Made by a program: the position numbers and the translations under genes. Positions 5,449-6,123 of a stretch of 6,123 nucleotides of DNA are shown piece after piece; the stretch's first letter is position 1, and each line of letters begins with the position of its first letter. The DNA is from an uncultured Bacteroidia bacterium (lineage in GTDB: Bacteria > Bacteroidota > Bacteroidia > Bacteroidales > Prolixibacteraceae), in NCBI GenBank assembly GCA_903859795.1, contig CAIOOC010000582.1, positions 1-6,123 on the forward strand, read 5' to 3'. The notes under the pieces were generated by a model. The model did no database searches and had not been told where the DNA came from. It saw only the letters and a list, made by a program, of their open reading frames with translations.

Positions 5449-6072
5449 TTAATTTACGGTGATTGGTACTTTAGGCTTTTGGTAGATGTGTCTCCCTTTA
5501 ATCTTCCTGACAGCAAACCAACCATCAAGAAAATTGTCATCATCCAGGAAACCTTCAAAACCATCATCGAGCTTGGCGAGAATAAAGGTTCCCTCTTTGA
5601 TGAGTACTTTAACTGACCTGACAGCGCTCTTTCGTTCGTTGGTGACGATCCCGATCGAAGGCTGCAGGGTCTCAAGTTCAGAGAAATTTGTTGCCAATGC
5701 TTTAAGTTCCTCGGCGGTAATGCCTTAACCTGCAGTTTTGGCAAGGTATTCATTCCCGCGTTGAAGGATACTGCCGCATGTTAGCAGCGCCTCCTTTTCG
5801 TTGAGTTTGTTTAAAGTTGATTCTGTAAAAGAGGCTTGATTGATCAGTAACTGATCATTTGTGTCTTTTGCATAGAGCAGTAGTTTCCGTCCCAGACGGT
5901 AAATCTTGTGGAAGAATTTCTCCATCAGTTCGTTTTTCCGGGCTACATGTCCGCCCGGATCGTTTGCTTGCTGCGCCCTGAATGCCTCATTCAATTCCCC
6001 CTCGTTTGCTTCGAGCATATTTACATTTGCGGCAATAACTGCCCATTTTGGTGCTTTTTGGGGCTGGGACAA
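5449..6072 (-). pseudogene. Hypothetical protein gene (~207 codons) interrupted by an in-frame TAA
   Basis: One minus-strand frame is protein-like along its whole length apart from a single TAA at 5725-5727. The first part (115 aa) reads S-Q-P-Q-K-A-P-K-W-A-V-I-A-A-N-V-N, then D-P-G-G-H-V-A-R-K-N-E-L-M and helical stretches to Y-L-A-K-T-A-G. After the TAA the same frame continues G-I-T-A-E-E-L-K-A-L, L-Q-P-S-I-G-I-V-T-N-E-R-K-S-A-V-R-S-V-K and F-E-G-F-L-D-D-D-N-F-L-D-G-W-F-A-V-R-K-I-K-G-R-H. A change of TAT or TAC to TAA would explain it with no frameshift. The start is TTG (6070-6072) with no in-frame ATG upstream, so that codon may also be altered. TATGTTTT (6091-6098, minus) is a weak -7 box candidate. 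The product looks cytoplasmic and alpha-helical. I do not recognise a named function, though the sequence feels like a conserved Bacteroidota hypothetical family. Confidence 0.75.
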
Positions 6073-6123
6073 AATAAATTTTAGGTATATAAAACATAAT
6101 CTTTAGGTGATTATTTTCAGTCA

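Noticed and set aside
5454..5753. Second minus-strand open frame and the plus-strand frames between 5401 and 6106
   Set aside because: They are other-frame readings of the interrupted minus-strand gene, which has much better protein texture.

Overview
The window looks like an accessory stretch of a Bacteroidota chromosome, probably Bacteroidales-like. The evidence is AT-rich DNA, A-rich leaders instead of Shine-Dalgarno sites, short stand-alone genes with roomy spacers, and several protein families that are common in that phylum. No rRNA, tRNA, transposase, integrase or CRISPR array is visible. Family assignments come from reading the translated sequence, not from a database search.

Left part (1-1756). 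The left edge holds the start of a minus-strand membrane protein whose expected ATG reads ACG. Next is a plus-strand hypothetical protein (261-635). A minus-strand patch (703-1017) reads like protein but is broken by an in-frame TAG. A secreted NlpC/P60-type peptidase (1081-1455) keeps its catalytic Cys but ends before the usual His. Bases 1456-1756 hold no credible gene.

Middle part (1757-4591). This part is intact. A VOC-fold protein with a signal-like N-terminus (1757-2227, plus) converges on a tight minus-strand operon: a PhnB-like VOC protein, an SRPBCC/AHSA1 protein and a second VOC protein (3697 down to 2400). A 36-codon ORF precedes the operon. A Crp/Fnr-type regulator (4019-4591) diverges from it. 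The layout suggests, but does not prove, that the regulator controls this set of small ligand-binding or enzyme domains.

Right part (4592-6123). A small winged-helix-like DNA-binding protein is split by a one-base frameshift (4783-4964). It is followed by an intact pyridoxamine-phosphate-oxidase-like flavoprotein (5003-5380). Convergent to that is a minus-strand hypothetical gene of about 207 codons with one in-frame TAA and a TTG start.

The strongest theme is gene decay, or base-level sequence errors, at four or five separate places flanking an intact regulator/VOC/SRPBCC module. I see no convincing new defence or mobile system.
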